NCBI GenBank assembly: GCA_031002005.1
Contig: JARYHS010008074.1
Location: 281,295,930-281,359,929 of the forward strand
Reading direction: 5' to 3'
From: Vandiemenella viatica
Taxonomy: Eukaryota > Arthropoda > Insecta > Orthoptera > Morabidae
Length of the DNA stretch: 64,000 bases
Of the stretch, positions 47,180 to 57,800 are shown piece by piece. The stretch's first letter is position 1, and the number at the start of each line of letters is the position of its first letter. The position numbers and the translations under genes were made by a program. The notes under the pieces are model-generated. The model saw only the letters and a list, made by a program, of their open reading frames with translations. It did not search any database and was not told where the DNA came from.

Positions 47180-48145
47180 ACAATGTATATACAATATGTG
47201 GCATACAAATATATATAATACAAGTTTTAATATCCAAGATAATAAAATGTTTCACTCAGATTATTCTATTGGTCAGCGTTGTTATAGGATTTGTTGTTTT
47301 GTTGAGAGTGTGTGGTTTTGTTTAAAGTCCGCCCATGTGACCTCTTTATACGGCTCGTTCAGGTGTCATATTTCGATGCTGTTCCTCGATGCAAACTTGA
47401 AGAGGGTCATGAAGAATTCTGGTTTATTCATTTAATGGAGGGTCTGCACCTTGGTAGGCAGTTCTGCTCCGAGACTGCACAACTTTACTATTAATATTGA
47501 TGATTCATCCCAATGTCGTCTGCAGGATAAAATATGTGGTCAATATCCCCAAAGCTGATACCATCACACTCACACATGGGGGAGTTTACCATGTTGATCC
47601 TGTAGAGGTGACTAGGAATGCGACCGCGGTTGAATTTCAGTCTGGAGACAAATGATGTTACCTTCCTTGTAGTTGGCGTGTTGTCGTACCAGTGGGTCCG
47701 TGTGATTGTTGGGTGGATCTGTCTATAATGACTAGCTTTATGTAGGTCTTTTGATCTCCACTCTCTGTTCCAATCCGTTCCAGCTTTATTACGGAGTAGG
47801 GGGATCAAGTCAGAGGCCGGAATATGTTTTATTTTCATGCCATGATGTGGTGCTACCTTAGCCAGCCGATCAGCTAATTCATTGCCTTCTATTCCGGCGT
47901 GACCTTTAGTCCAGATAAATGTTACCTCCAAGCCATTTTCTCTAAGCCTTGCTACCAACTGTAGGATCTCGTATATTACCTAGGTTTTTCCGTTGTCCGC
48001 AGCAAGGTTGGATAATCTCAGTAGGACGGATCGAGAATCTGATAAAATAACCAGCCGGTCTGTCCGCAACTGTAGGCCGTATGCTAAAGCTTTTACAATG
48101 GCTTGCAATTCAGCAGTGTAGACCGGTGCTTCTTCTGGGAGGTGA
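47180..48145 (-). pseudogene. R1/I-type LINE RNase H fragment
   Basis: Minus-strand translation: APVYTAELQAIVKAL and LVILSDSRSVLLRL (about 48140-48000), a stop, then 47958-47491 with FIWTKGHAGIEGNELADRLA, the end of the RNase H fold with catalytic His and Asp, and HWYDNTPTTRKVTSFVSRLK and NSPMCECDGISFGDIDHIFY, a post-RNase H zinc-like segment. The reverse transcriptase is absent. It differs in sequence from the RNase H at 38.1 kb, so it is a separate LINE family. Confidence 0.75.
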
Positions 48146-48439
48146 TTCAGTGGTTTTCAGTGCAGATATCGATCACTGACTTTGAGAGTTCTTTGGTCCA
48201 AAGATTTTGTTCATTTGTTTGACTTCTACGATTAAAATTTACATCACTCCAGCAGAAGATTTTCAATTGAATGCTTTTTTTGTGTGTGTGTAAGCACAAC
48301 AGCATTTTAAACCAAAGTATTAATCGATTTGAATGTTTTATTTCTGTTTTTTTTTTTTCTGCATATTCATTGATTCCCGCAGTCTCCAAAAAAAGTGGGA
48401 TTACTATAAAGTCTGTGTGCAAGTTGGATTTTTGTGGTT

Positions 48440-49660
48440 TTAGATTATTTGTGGGGTCTCATTTACATTTCGGCCCGTTGCATAAAGCACGCGTCTCAGT
48501 ATGGAAGAAAGCAATTCTCCCCTGGGTTGTGCAGCGAGCCCAGCTGAGATTGAAGAAGCAGAAAATAATTTTTGACAGGGGCAGGACACATCCCTAGAAC
48601 TGAGTGCCGGTCTTACACTTTTTCACTAGACAAGATGCTCAGTTGACATTAACGAACAGTACCCCGGACCAGTTGGCATCTAGTAGCCAACCAGAGTTCT
48701 CGATTAGGTCATTCTCTGACGATGGTGTCGTTAGTTTTGATACTAGTTATGTACACCGTGCACAGCCAGTACCGGTTGAGTCAAGACAATTATTTCAAAT
48801 GCTACATTCACTATTTGATTCGTTTAAAAAAGGCACCCGCGAAGAACAGTATACAAAAATTCAAAACACTCAAGGAGGAATTCGAATCTTCTTGGAAAGA
48901 ATCACTTGAAAAAATCAAACAAACACGTGAAACACTTAAGGCACAGAATAAAAAATTTGACACAAAATTCGAGTCACTCGAGTTACAAACCAGACAAACA
49001 CGGGAGGAACATACTAAACAATTCGAATCATTTAAAAAAGAAACACTCGCAGAAGCCAAACAGTCACTTGAAGTCACTTTCGACAAAAAACCATAAAACA
49101 CCATAAACACACAGGTTGACCAACTATCACAATCGTTAGATACTTATAAAGAGGTCAACAAAACTGTGTCCACACTTAGGGAATATGTGGGGCAGAACAC
49201 AAATGATTTAGATGAATCCAAAAAGAAAATTTCCTCACTGGAACAGTTGCAACAACAGGCTCAGAGACGAATAGCGAAAATTAGCTCCAATGTTGATATT
49301 GATGCCTTGACCGCAGTGTGTGCGACAAATTGTAATAAAATACAGCATTGTGAGGAACAATTTGTTGCGTTAAAGACACAGGTGACAGATATATTGAATA
49401 CACATACTCAAGCAACCTCATCTGCATTGTACTATGTCTGAAAAAGTTGAATACAGCACGTTTAGTGGAAATGAGAATCTACACCCGGTCAAGTTTTTAA
49501 AACGTTTTGAGGATTCGAGACCTCAGACAAAGAGAAAATAAATTGGAACCCCTCCCATACTTTATGATTTATTTCTGCAGGAAGTGGATAAATCCACCTA
49601 TATAGATGATCCCATACCGGAAATAATTTTAATCAAAGACATTGTCTACATTGTGGCGGT
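48440..49660 (+). pseudogene. LTR retrotransposon gag pseudogene
   Basis: At 48449 TTGTGGGGTCTCATTTACAT resembles the tRNA primer-binding region after an LTR. The frame at 48604 begins with a low-complexity N-terminus; after a frameshift near 48830 it gives a long charged coiled coil (KQTRETLKAQNKKFDTKFES..), a stop near 49095, and another coiled coil from 49166. After a stop at 49440 the translation shows YSTFSGNENLHPVKFLKRFE, the capsid start of Gypsy-type gag, and a possible HCLHCGG knuckle at 49640. Pol is missing. Confidence 0.6.
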
Positions 49661-49672
49661 AACTCCACATAC

Positions 49673-49868
49673 GCCGGCCTCGGTAGCGTAGGGGCTAGAG
49701 TGCTAGCTAGCTCCACGTGCCGAAGGTCGCCGGTTCGAATCCGGCTGCGGGCATGGATGTTAAGTGTTGTGTGTCCGTGTGAATGTCCTGTCCATCCTGT
49801 GGTGTCCATACATATAAAGATACGATGTACACTGGATGACCAATTATATATATATATATATATAAAAA
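49673..49868 (+). mobile_element. tRNA-derived SINE with 12-bp TSD
   Basis: A tRNA-like head with A box TAGCGTAGGGGCTAGAG and B box GGTTCGAATCC (about 49732-49742), an anticodon-arm-like region between, and a body ending in a (TA)n and A stretch. Flanked by AACTCCACATAC at 49661-49672 and again at 49869-49880. It interrupts the gag pseudogene close to its zinc knuckle. It could be mistaken for a tRNA gene, but the tail and target duplication show it is a retroposon. Confidence 0.88.
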
Positions 49869-49929
49869 AACTCCACATACAAACTAGTCGGCAGTAAGCT
49901 GCCGCCCAGGTTAGATGTGACGCTGGCAC

Positions 49930-50140
49930 TGTGATACACGTTGGCTGCCGGATGGATAGCTATAAAATATATTTTAATGTGTGACTTTAGTACAAAATGT
50001 ACTATTTTATTGAGAAGAGTTTATTTAGATTTATGTAATACTTTCTAACAAGTTCTGAAGAAGACTCCCTTAAGGCGAGTCGAAACCGGTAAACAATAAA
50101 TTCAATGAATATTGTAACAGGTTGGCTGTGATTCATTTTA
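49930..50140 (+). repeat. Penelope-type tail with hammerhead-like stem
   Basis: Contains CTGAAGAAGACTCCCTTAAG followed by GCGAGTCGAAACCGGTAAAC (50054-50091): the strand GACTC pairs with GAGTC, bounded by CTGAAGA and GAAAC, the arrangement of the hammerhead ribozyme core carried by Penelope-like elements. No coding sequence adjoins it; it is a solo terminal repeat or remnant. Confidence 0.45.
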
Positions 50141-50329
50141 CAATCAAATATATATATTTATTAGAAAAAATCTGTACAATTTTTACATTAAATCTTTTTT
50201 ATCAATCCATAGATACATAAGTCCATTTTTGAGCGATTTCCTCTGTATATACCGTGTAAAAACTTAGTCTTTAAGTTTGTCGAGCGATTTGCTCAGATAT
50301 ATATAAGTTTATTAGAAAAAAAATCTGTA

Positions 50330-50990
50330 CATACTGTTTACATTTTTCTAGTTAATTTTTTTTTATGAATCCATGTGTTATGTGATTTATCAAAACTTAG
50401 CCACTTCACCAAGATCATATTTTTCCTTCTTTTTATCACTCGTTCAACTAAAAATGTACTTGTAAGTTTTGTTAGCTGTAATTCTTGCTGGTAAAATGCT
50501 CCTGCAATATCTTTACCTTGATAGTCTTTAAGTAAATAAGTAACAGGATTTGTTAATTTCACTTTACTGATGGTAAATACTTCAGTTGACCAGTTTGGTA
50601 TATAACCTTTCTCAAACTGTTCTTTAAACCTACTCATTTTAACATGATCACCAACTTTGAATTTTGCAGCAGTAACAAGCTTAATATGACTGTACACTGA
50701 TGAAAGTAGTGAGTTGTCTTTAACGTTTCATCTTAATGGTCCTGTGCCACTTATTATTGTAATTAGATATTAACTATGGAAGAAATTCAATCCACGGATG
50801 TGAATTTTTGCCACATTGCATTCTTGATAGTTCTGTTGAGTCGTTCAACTATTGATGCTTTCAGATGAGTATATGTTGAGTAGTGATTAATACTATGACT
50901 AGTCATGAGTGCCTTAAACTTTGAATTGTAAAACTCTCTTTCATTGTCGATGTTACAATATGATGTCTCCCTCACGAAGGTCTTTAATCA
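50330..50990 (-). pseudogene. Polinton/Maverick integrase, C-terminal part
   Basis: Minus strand: 50975-50787 contains NEREFYNSKFKALM, INHYSTYTHLKASIVERLNR and TIKNAMW, the last third of a retroviral-type integrase core as used by Polintons (including the ERxNRT segment after the catalytic Glu). After a stop, 50697-50338 contains KFKVGDHVKMSRFKEQFEKG, NPVTYLLKDYQGKDIAGAFY and a chromodomain-like VLRV..W.SFDKSHNTWI block. The integrase inserts the element in nuclear DNA. The catalytic half is missing on the 5' side or eroded. It is interrupted by stops. Confidence 0.8.
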
Positions 50991-51095
50991 CTGATAAAAT
51001 TTGATTGGTGTGTGCTGTATGCCCTGCCGATGTGGAAGATGTAAGCAACTTCAGTCGGTCAACGATTTCGTTGGGGTCATCCCAATACACACATT

Positions 51096-52455
51096 AGGCC
51101 CGTTTACACGTACGCTCCAAACTGGCGGTTTGGAACGGCGCTCCGGACTGCCGCGACGGAGCGTGAGGTTGGAGCGTCGCTCCTGAAGCGTGCGACGAAA
51201 AATGGTCAACACTCCAGTCGCGCGCGCCAGGACTGCGGGTTGGAGCGTACGCGCCAAAACTGACCGTTATCCCGTGGCGCGTGGACTTTCCGCCGGGTTG
51301 GAAAGTTTTGTAGACGGTCCAGCTTGCAACATTCGGTTTTCAGGTCGTTGTTGTTTTTGTTAGTTGTGCTTGTGTTTATAAGTGTATTTAAAATATCCTG
51401 CAAAAGAAATGACAAACTGAGCAATATGAGCTGCTGAATATTTTGTGTGTGTGTGGGGGGGGGGGGGGGGGTACAGATATAATTAAATATACAAAGTGTA
51501 TATGGGCGGAAAGATGGCACTAAACTAGAGATCTATATGGACACATGCCTCTAGTGAGAGCAACGGGAAAATAAATGACCCAGATGATTTAAAAAAATTG
51601 TGTGCGAAACGACAATTCCACATATAACTACATTTTAATAATAATAATAATTAATTAAATTGCAATGGAGCGCAGGCTCCGGTGGCAATTTCCCTACACA
51701 CCCATCTTCCCCTTTCATGCACCCACCTACATTTGCCCTCTACAAATTTAAACTTTAAATTCTTTCAACGTTTTTGGTAAATTGTTTATCATTTCCCTTT
51801 GTAGCTTATTGCAATCCCTGACACCCTTACCTAAAAAGGTGAAGTTAAAGTTAGTATCACCACAAATATCAAAACAAGACACATTCATGAGGAAGAGCAT
51901 AACTGCACAGTAATGTTTGCCTCCTACTCTTCGTTTTTTTGGCAACTGGAATATCCCTCCAAGATTTGAAATTGCTTACATATATTTTTCTCAGTTCTTT
52001 TCGAATTGCCGCCGAGTTTCTTGAATCCTTTCAGTGACGAAATCTTTGTTTTCACTTTCACATACATTTACCCTGCTGAATTATACTAACTAATCATATT
52101 TACGATTTTTTTTTTTAATTTTTTATTTTTGTAGTCAAATGATTTAACCTTCCACAAATTCAAGTTCTATAAATCCTTCCAAATTATTTCCTGATCACAT
52201 TTTTCAAGATTTATATTTTTATTTGTTAAAGCAGGGTAAGTTAAATAAAGTCGAACCAACAACGAACTTGTACTGACGCATCAAGACTGCAGACCGACAT
52301 GCACGTGTAAACACGAGGCCCTGTTAGACCTACGCGCCAGATGTGCGCATTCGGAGCACCCGCCAGGTCTCTCTGGAGGTAAAGAAAGGATTGATGCGCG
52401 CGCCTCGAGCGTACGCTCCAAGACCGTCGGAAAAACCGTGCGTGTAAACAGGCCT
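51096..52455. mobile_element. DNA transposon with GGCCYGTTTACACG ends
   Basis: Left end AGGCCCGTTTACACGTACGC and reversed right end AGGCCTGTTTACACGCACGG form terminal inverted repeats, flanked by ATT (51093-51095, 52456-52458). The termini are GC-rich, with GGAGCGTACGC in both. The 3-bp duplication and G-rich ends suggest a Harbinger-like superfamily, but TWA would be the expected target, so the class is open. It has no transposase and has itself received a LINE fragment. It sits within the Polinton remnant. Confidence 0.7.
51620..52245 (-). mobile_element. LINE 3' fragment (same family as 3.5 kb)
   Basis: Minus strand: the end has AATTAATTATTATTATTATT, preceded by GGAAATTGCCACCGGAGCC, and upstream a frame (51945-51748) with FLGKGVRDCNKLQREMINNL and PKTLKEFK, the same C-terminus as at 3495-3983. 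It is 5'-truncated and degenerate; lies inside the TIR element. Confidence 0.75.
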
Positions 52456-53016
52456 ATTCCTTCATGGGGAGAAGGCCAGAACCAGACTGACTGACAAATT
52501 TAGAGATTATGTTTTTATACTTGTTATTGTTTGCAAGGTTCCGAAATTTACCGGATGGATTAAATTTTACTCTGTGGGCACTTGTGGTGTTTAATATTTC
52601 CAAATAGCTTTTCAAGTCCTTGTTGGTATATATTTTAGGTTTTTTTAAAAACAGCAGTTCCATTAAGCCTTGTGTTCTCTCATATTCAGTGCCATCGATT
52701 ACAATAACATCTTCTCCAATAGACATGGGTGAATTTCCAATCAATAGAGAATCATTCTTCTTTTTACGCCTTACACTGAATCACAGTCTCGTTAACTTCG
52801 CTTTAGTTAACTCAAGAACTCTTTGAGCGAGTCAGAAGACTGCTAGTGCTGAAGTCTCTGCGGTAAGAAAACTTTTTCCATAGTATCCGTCACAGATCTT
52901 AACAAACCCACGAAAAATTTTTCAGAATCGCTCTGGCCAGTCTTCAGTTCGAGTAACTTGCGTCGAATAGCATTCCTGGCTTTTTTGATGTCACGTTTAG
53001 TTGTTTTCGTTTCCAT
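52454..53016 (-). pseudogene. Polinton-associated protein (uncharacterised)
   Basis: Starts at 53016 with METKTTKRDIKKARNAIRRK, a basic helical N-terminus, then is broken near 52830. From 52744 the frame gives SIGEDVIVIDGTEYERTQGL, MELLFLKKPKIYTNKDLKSY and TTSAHRVKF. The pattern xxxGLxELLFxKxPxxYTxxDLxxYxxIL..T.AH is recurrent in Polinton-encoded proteins of unknown role. The TIR element inserted immediately beyond its 3' end. Confidence 0.6.
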
Positions 53017-53059
53017 ATTTACACAACAAATGAAGCATATGATAGGTTACTGTATTATT

Positions 53060-53537
53060 TTATATCTCTAAGTCACTTGTGCTGTAAATGCTTCGTAAGG
53101 CTTATATGCGGGGTAAATTTAAGTTTATCACCTCTATTTTCCTGGAGTATCCCTCCTTGATAGTTTATGTATACCCAATTAAGTTTTACGTCAACCCTTT
53201 TCGGTTTGTATACTGTGAGGAACATACCATCGACAGGGATTTCACAATAATTTCGGCCCGTATCTAGTACATATGCTTTGTCTTGAAACTTTTCCGTTGC
53301 GATTATATTCTAAACCATCCTCACTTCCATCGATTTTAAAAACGTTATACTATCATTAATAGCTTTGTTAGCATATCGTTTTGTTAGCACGTAGTCATCA
53401 TCCTTGGTGTCAGCTACATATCTGAGTACTTGACCTTGACAATACAAAATTCCTTCTTTTGTAAGAAGTATGTGTAGAGGTGAGTGCACCAACACTTTCT
53501 TGTTCTGTATCAATGATGTTCTACCAAACTTGTCCAT
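53060..53537 (-). pseudogene. Polinton-type hypothetical protein
   Basis: Starts MDKFGRTSLIQNKKV and continues HILLTKEGILYCQGQVLRYV and ADTKDDDYVLTKRYANKAI. A G..LT..G.YD...KRL..V..P...DAV.K.Y stretch is common in Polinton proteins. After a stop near 53310 the same frame reads IIATEKFQDKAYVLDTGRNY and VYKPKRVDVKLNWVYINYQG. Its function is unknown. It lies on the same strand as the previous gene, as expected of a Polinton gene cluster. Confidence 0.5.
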
Positions 53538-53559
53538 GGCTCTAATGAATATATTACCT

Positions 53560-53990
53560 AGTATGCTTTACTATTTGCTTAAAAACTAGCATTTTCTCAC
53601 TGTTTCACGCGCGTACGCTTGCTTCGATATGCGTAAAAATTCTTTACCGATTTTATTGTATTACCATATATTAACGATGAGAGGAGTGAAGTCTAAATCC
53701 TTTGTTTAGTTATTGCCTTAGGTTTGGTTTTCATACTGATTTCTGAGAGTTTTGTTTCATTCATATTTTAATGTTATACAATTTATGAATTAGTAGAAAA
53801 ACTATCTGAAAAGTTAACTGTACTAATTCGTAGAGATAATTATAGTGAGAAGAAGAAAAAATGTTTAGAAAGAGTTTTATTTTGTGATGTAAGTAGGTAT
53901 AACAATGTTTAAGAGAATTAAAATGTTACCTTTACCTTACTTAGGTTAGTCACTGTAACACCTCTGACTGCCATTTTTAAATGCTGATGC
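53560..53990. other. No gene seen
   Basis: AT-rich spacer; no coding region recognised. Confidence 0.45.
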
Positions 53991-53998
53991 GGAGGACT

Positions 53999-54430
53999 GC
54001 ACGATTTAATATTATTATTAATTTAATTACAATGGAGTCAATACTCCGGCGTCAATTCTCCCAGTCATCTAATTACTCCCTTTCATTTTATTTTTTAACA
54101 TTTTCTTTTATAATTGGTGTGTTAAATCCCTCGCCCATTTATTTTTCTGTTTTACAAATTTAAATTTTCTTAAGGGTTTTTGGTACATTACTTATCCATT
54201 ACTTGATTATTTTTTTCCAATCCCCGATACCCTTACCAACAAAAGAAAATTTTCCTGCTCTATTATGTATAAAATCGAGCGCCAACTTGTGGTCATGGTC
54301 GTGTACATAGTACATGCATTATTCCTAATTCTTTAACCAATATCCCATCATACCCCATCACCAATAAACGCCCTGTATATCCCCAGCACTCTCTTCGCCC
54401 TCCTACCTTCATCCAGTGAATCGCAATCCC
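53999..54430 (-). mobile_element. LINE 3' fragment, third copy
   Basis: Minus strand: ends TTAATAATAATATTAA and carries GAGAATTGACGCCGGAGTAT and ATTAGATGACTGGGAG, matching the 3' UTR of the copy at 3990-4140. Upstream, frameshifted codons correspond to ..RRAKRVLGIYRAFIGDG-like and FSFVGKGIGDW, the same protein end. Truncated at about 54430. Confidence 0.75.
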
Positions 54431-54594
54431 AATTTAATTTTCTTTAATTTTTTTTTTTACCTTTTGCTGTTAGGATATTGGTTTTATTTTGACGATATGT
54501 TAGTACGATCAGATATTTTTGTTATAAAATATAAATTTACATGGATAAAAACTAATCGTGTGGGGTATCATATGTTAAAAATTATTTTTAATTT

Positions 54595-55150
54595 CCTTCG
54601 TTTTCACATCACTGTATTACTATTGCCATTATTTCAGCCACATATAAATAATTCCAAAATGTCATAATTTGTTGACGGTACAGTGTATGTATTAATGCAC
54701 GTTTGACTGAAGCTATGATTTTCGAACGTCAATATTATCTGAGGTTGTGGTTTGGTTGAAGTACAACCTGAACCATTATGACAGTTGATAAGCATTGTTG
54801 AAATACAAGAGACAATATGGATTTAGCTTTATAATTAATGCGATGTAGCATCAGGAAATAAATTATTTTAATTTATCTTTGTTTTCAATAAAGCTGTATT
54901 ATTGATGTTATTATTTTAGTCGCATATACGTACCTACAGCAGGCCAAGATTCGATAGCGAAACAGTGAATGTATTAATGCGTATGTGACAGAAGTCAAGT
55001 TTGTCGTTAGGTTGAAATGCAGCTTGGACCAGAATGGCAATTGACACGCTACGTTACAGCATAAGGCATAATGGATCTAGTTTTATAATTTAAGCGGTGT
55101 AACATAAGGTGTTAAGATGCCTAATTAATTTTTAATTTCATTGGTTGCAT
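54595..55150 (+). repeat. Diverged tandem repeat, about 270-bp unit
   Basis: At least two units (about 54600-54875 and 54880-55135) share, in order, TTCGTTTTCA/TTTGTTTTCA, a TATTA..GCCATTATTT block, CAGTG.ATGTATTAATGC, a TTGAA.TGCAG/TACAAC block, TTTTATAATT, and GTAGCATCAGG/GTAACATAAGG. A third begins at 55138. The spacing is close to 270 bp. Function unknown; perhaps a decayed satellite. Confidence 0.55.
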
Positions 55151-56127
55151 GTTGCTACCGCCATTAACTCAATTGCGCTTATGGAGATAAACATTAGAAA
55201 ATCAGGGTTATGTAGCTATTTTATAGGAAGAACTGATTATTTTACTGTTAGTGGTTTCAACAGCAGCCAAAATTTGTACACACGTTTAAGAAAATTTGCA
55301 CATGTGAGCTACCAAATACATATTAATCGAATAAAGTCCATCGAAATAATACAGTTCTGTAGAAGTTATTAAGAATAAACTACATATTTACCTGTTAGAT
55401 TTTTTCTTAGACATCTTTGGGAGCTGCACCACTTTGGTAACCTTCCAGAAACTGGTACTAAACTGTTGAAATTTACATCTGTCGCTTCGTCAGCAAGTGG
55501 TGCAGTTACATCTTTCTTAAAAAAAAAAAAAAAAAAAACTGAATTTCGTATCCATAACGACATGTAAGGAAAAAATATTGGCGTAATAATGTTTATTGTA
55601 CTTCCTCTGGCGATCACGCTAGACATGTTGTACCAGAGACAATCTTCAACTGTCTACCAAAGACAATCTATGTCTACCACATTAATAATCTAATGCATTT
55701 TACATGACCAATGACATGTTACGATGTAAATTAATGGTGATTACGTATTCCGTTAACTTTAGAGTACTGCGGTACAAAAAACTGAATAAGAAAAGTAAAA
55801 AAATTAAATCGAATACTTAGTTCTGTCAGTTTTTTGCGAAAGGAGTAAGCGATTGAAAGTCCGTAATCATCCACGGCCCACAATTTTCAATATATCAAGG
55901 ATTTTAATTGCTTGCTTCTTCCCATGGTACATATAAGTCATTAGTTATTTTCGCAGATTTTGACTCGCACAAATAGTTCTAAAAATTTGAAACTCCGACC
56001 AAATTGCTGTCATAGTTTTTGCGTGGCTCCCGTTCAAATAAAGAGACACACGTAGCTTGCTTACAGACTTATAATAGTATAGATGAATCAAATCCGTTGC
56101 GGTACCGTCCGTGATACATGCCACAGT
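55151..56127. other. No gene seen
   Basis: Mostly AT-rich. The minus strand near 55520-55380 has an open stretch ending in a GTAAAT donor-like site, but no protein family is recognised. A poly(A) run occurs at 55521-55539. Confidence 0.35.
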
Positions 56128-56763
56128 CTATGTCAATAACCGCAAATCCGTGTTTACTCGAATTCCAGCAGCATCCACATAAGTTTTTAAATTCGTTGAA
56201 CGACATGCATCCACATAAGTTTCAAACTCGTAGAACGACATATCGGTATTAACGTGGTCATTATAAATGTGTTTGAGATTCATATCGTCCTGTTTAAAGA
56301 GTACAATCAAGTTGTCGTTGTCTCTGGCCAACTGTTTCCGTATCCGGCTGTACGTGTGACACAAGTAGAAGGAATCAACTAACCGATAACTCCCCATACA
56401 AAAGTAGTCTCGTATATTATTCTGCTTTCCACAAGAAACATCGTCAAATACAAACACAGAATTTGGTAGGGCTTCACTGGGCGGCGGTACACTTTGATTA
56501 TCGTTAAAAGTCAAAAACAGAATTCCCTTAAGGGGCTTCAGCATTTCTTCTAGCAACTGGTACTATGGTTGGTACAGTGACTTGGAAAATATATATACAT
56601 TTTCAAATCTAAGCAAACTGGGGATTCCATAATTTGAAGGTCCGCACACAATTGCCCTCACTGTCTTGGGGAACAGAGGTCCATTCTTCTTCTTTTTCCG
56701 CTTGGTGTCTGCAACATCTGCATTTCTCACAGGTAACGTTGCTTGCTGTTTGATGAAGAGCAC
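56128..56763 (-). pseudogene. Polinton packaging ATPase, damaged
   Basis: Two minus-strand frames. 56763-56563 contains RAIVCGPSNYGIPSLLRFEN and VYIFSKSLYQP; this is the Walker A region, but the GKT/GKS that binds phosphate is missing, probably through a deletion of several residues. 56556-56128 contains SVFVFDDVSCGKQNNIRDYF, with the Walker B Asp-Asp, then YLCHTYSRIRKQLARDNDNL and VLFKQDDMNLKHIYNDHV, characteristic of FtsK/A32-type genome-packaging ATPases of Polintons. It could not hydrolyse ATP as it stands. It is divergent from the + strand genes that follow, as in other Polintons. Confidence 0.85.
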
Positions 56764-56811
56764 ATTGACGAAGTTTTGAAGGCGCTCTGACTATAAATAG
56801 GAGTCCGTCAG

Positions 56812-57366
56812 TTGAGAACAATGCCCCCTACGAAGAAGAAGAAGAGTCGTGGCTTCTTAAACAAGCTAATCGATAAAATGACATTTGAGGCACACATTCC
56901 CAGAAACCAATTTCGTGGACCTAGAACGAAACTGGAAAAGCGGTTGAAACTTCGTCAAACTGGAATCAATCCATTAGATACTCCATTTAGAGAACATGAC
57001 ATTGCATACGCATAGGGTGTGGATAGACGTAATGCCGATGGTATTCTCGCGGAGAAAGCTTCAAACCGAACGAAGGCTAAGGATGCAAAGTTTCGAGAAC
57101 GTGCTGCTGCTTTTCTAGAAAACAGAACTATGCATGATAAAATGAAGCTGGGTGCAGGTATTTAAAAGAAGAAGAAGAAGAAGGGTGGAATCCTTCCTTT
57201 AATTCCTATTTTTGCAGTATTGTCGGCTGCTGGAGCTCTTGCAGGAAGAGTGTCGAGTATAGTCAGAACTGTCAAAGCAGATAAAGAAGCCAAAAAGCAG
57301 TTGGCCGAAGAAAAAAGGCACAATGAATCTATGGAAGCAATTGCAATGAAAGGCAACGGTCTATAA
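56812..57366 (+). pseudogene. Polinton minor capsid-like protein with PLA2 motif
   Basis: Opens MPPTKKKKSRGFLNKLIDKM and carries FRGPRTKLEKRL and NPLDTPFREHDIAYA. This is the calcium loop and catalytic His-Asp of a parvovirus-type phospholipase A2 domain known from Polinton and adintovirus proteins. The loop's usual GPG is GPR and a conserved Cys is Phe. Stops occur at 57013 and 57165. The C-terminal part has a Lys-rich block, a hydrophobic IPLIPIFAVLSAAGALAG segment (membrane-active candidate), and KQLAEEKRHNESMEAIA, a short coiled coil. In related elements it is a minor capsid component. It is broken and partly altered. Confidence 0.8.
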
Positions 57367-57800
57367 TTGAAACCATATAGAAAAGGCGGATCTGGATTGA
57401 AGAAGAAAAAAAATTCGATCCAGCCGCTGACAGATGAGGATATACGTAGATATATAAAACGTCTGCATATATCTCATTTTCGTGGTGTTTTTATGCTTGA
57501 TGTTTAACATGAAAAAATTCTTGATCGTGAATGTGGAATAATGAACGTGGACAGTGCTGAAAATGCTGGAACACATTGGGTTGCGTATATCAAGTACAAA
57601 GACGGTGTGGTTAAATATTTGGTGACTTACCCCCACCATTTGAATTGCAGCGGTACTTTGCAGGCAACAGAATACTGTACAATATTCAACGTTACCAGGA
57701 ATATGGCACACACATATGTGGTCACTTGTGTTTAAAGTTCTTGTACGAAAATGTTTGACATCAGTCTTGCATGAACCTCGGTCAGCGTAACACATGTCTG
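57361..57800 (+). pseudogene. Polinton adenovirus-type cysteine protease, degenerate
   Basis: Translation gives LTDEDIRRYIKRLHISHFRG and VFMLDV, a stop, then ECGIMNVDSAENAGTHWVAY, where GTHWVAY holds the active-site His of the adenain-like (C5) maturation protease. After a frameshift it is followed by the remains of a segment expected to carry the catalytic Cys, which cannot be read in one frame. It directly follows the minor capsid-like gene, as in other Polintons. Confidence 0.75.

Noticed and set aside
49673..49760. tRNA gene
   Set aside because: A and B boxes are present, but the body, tail and 12-bp target duplication show a SINE.
55369..55626. Minus-strand frame ending at a donor-like GTAAAT
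   Set aside because: It crosses a poly(A) tract and has no recognised domain; insufficient support for an exon.
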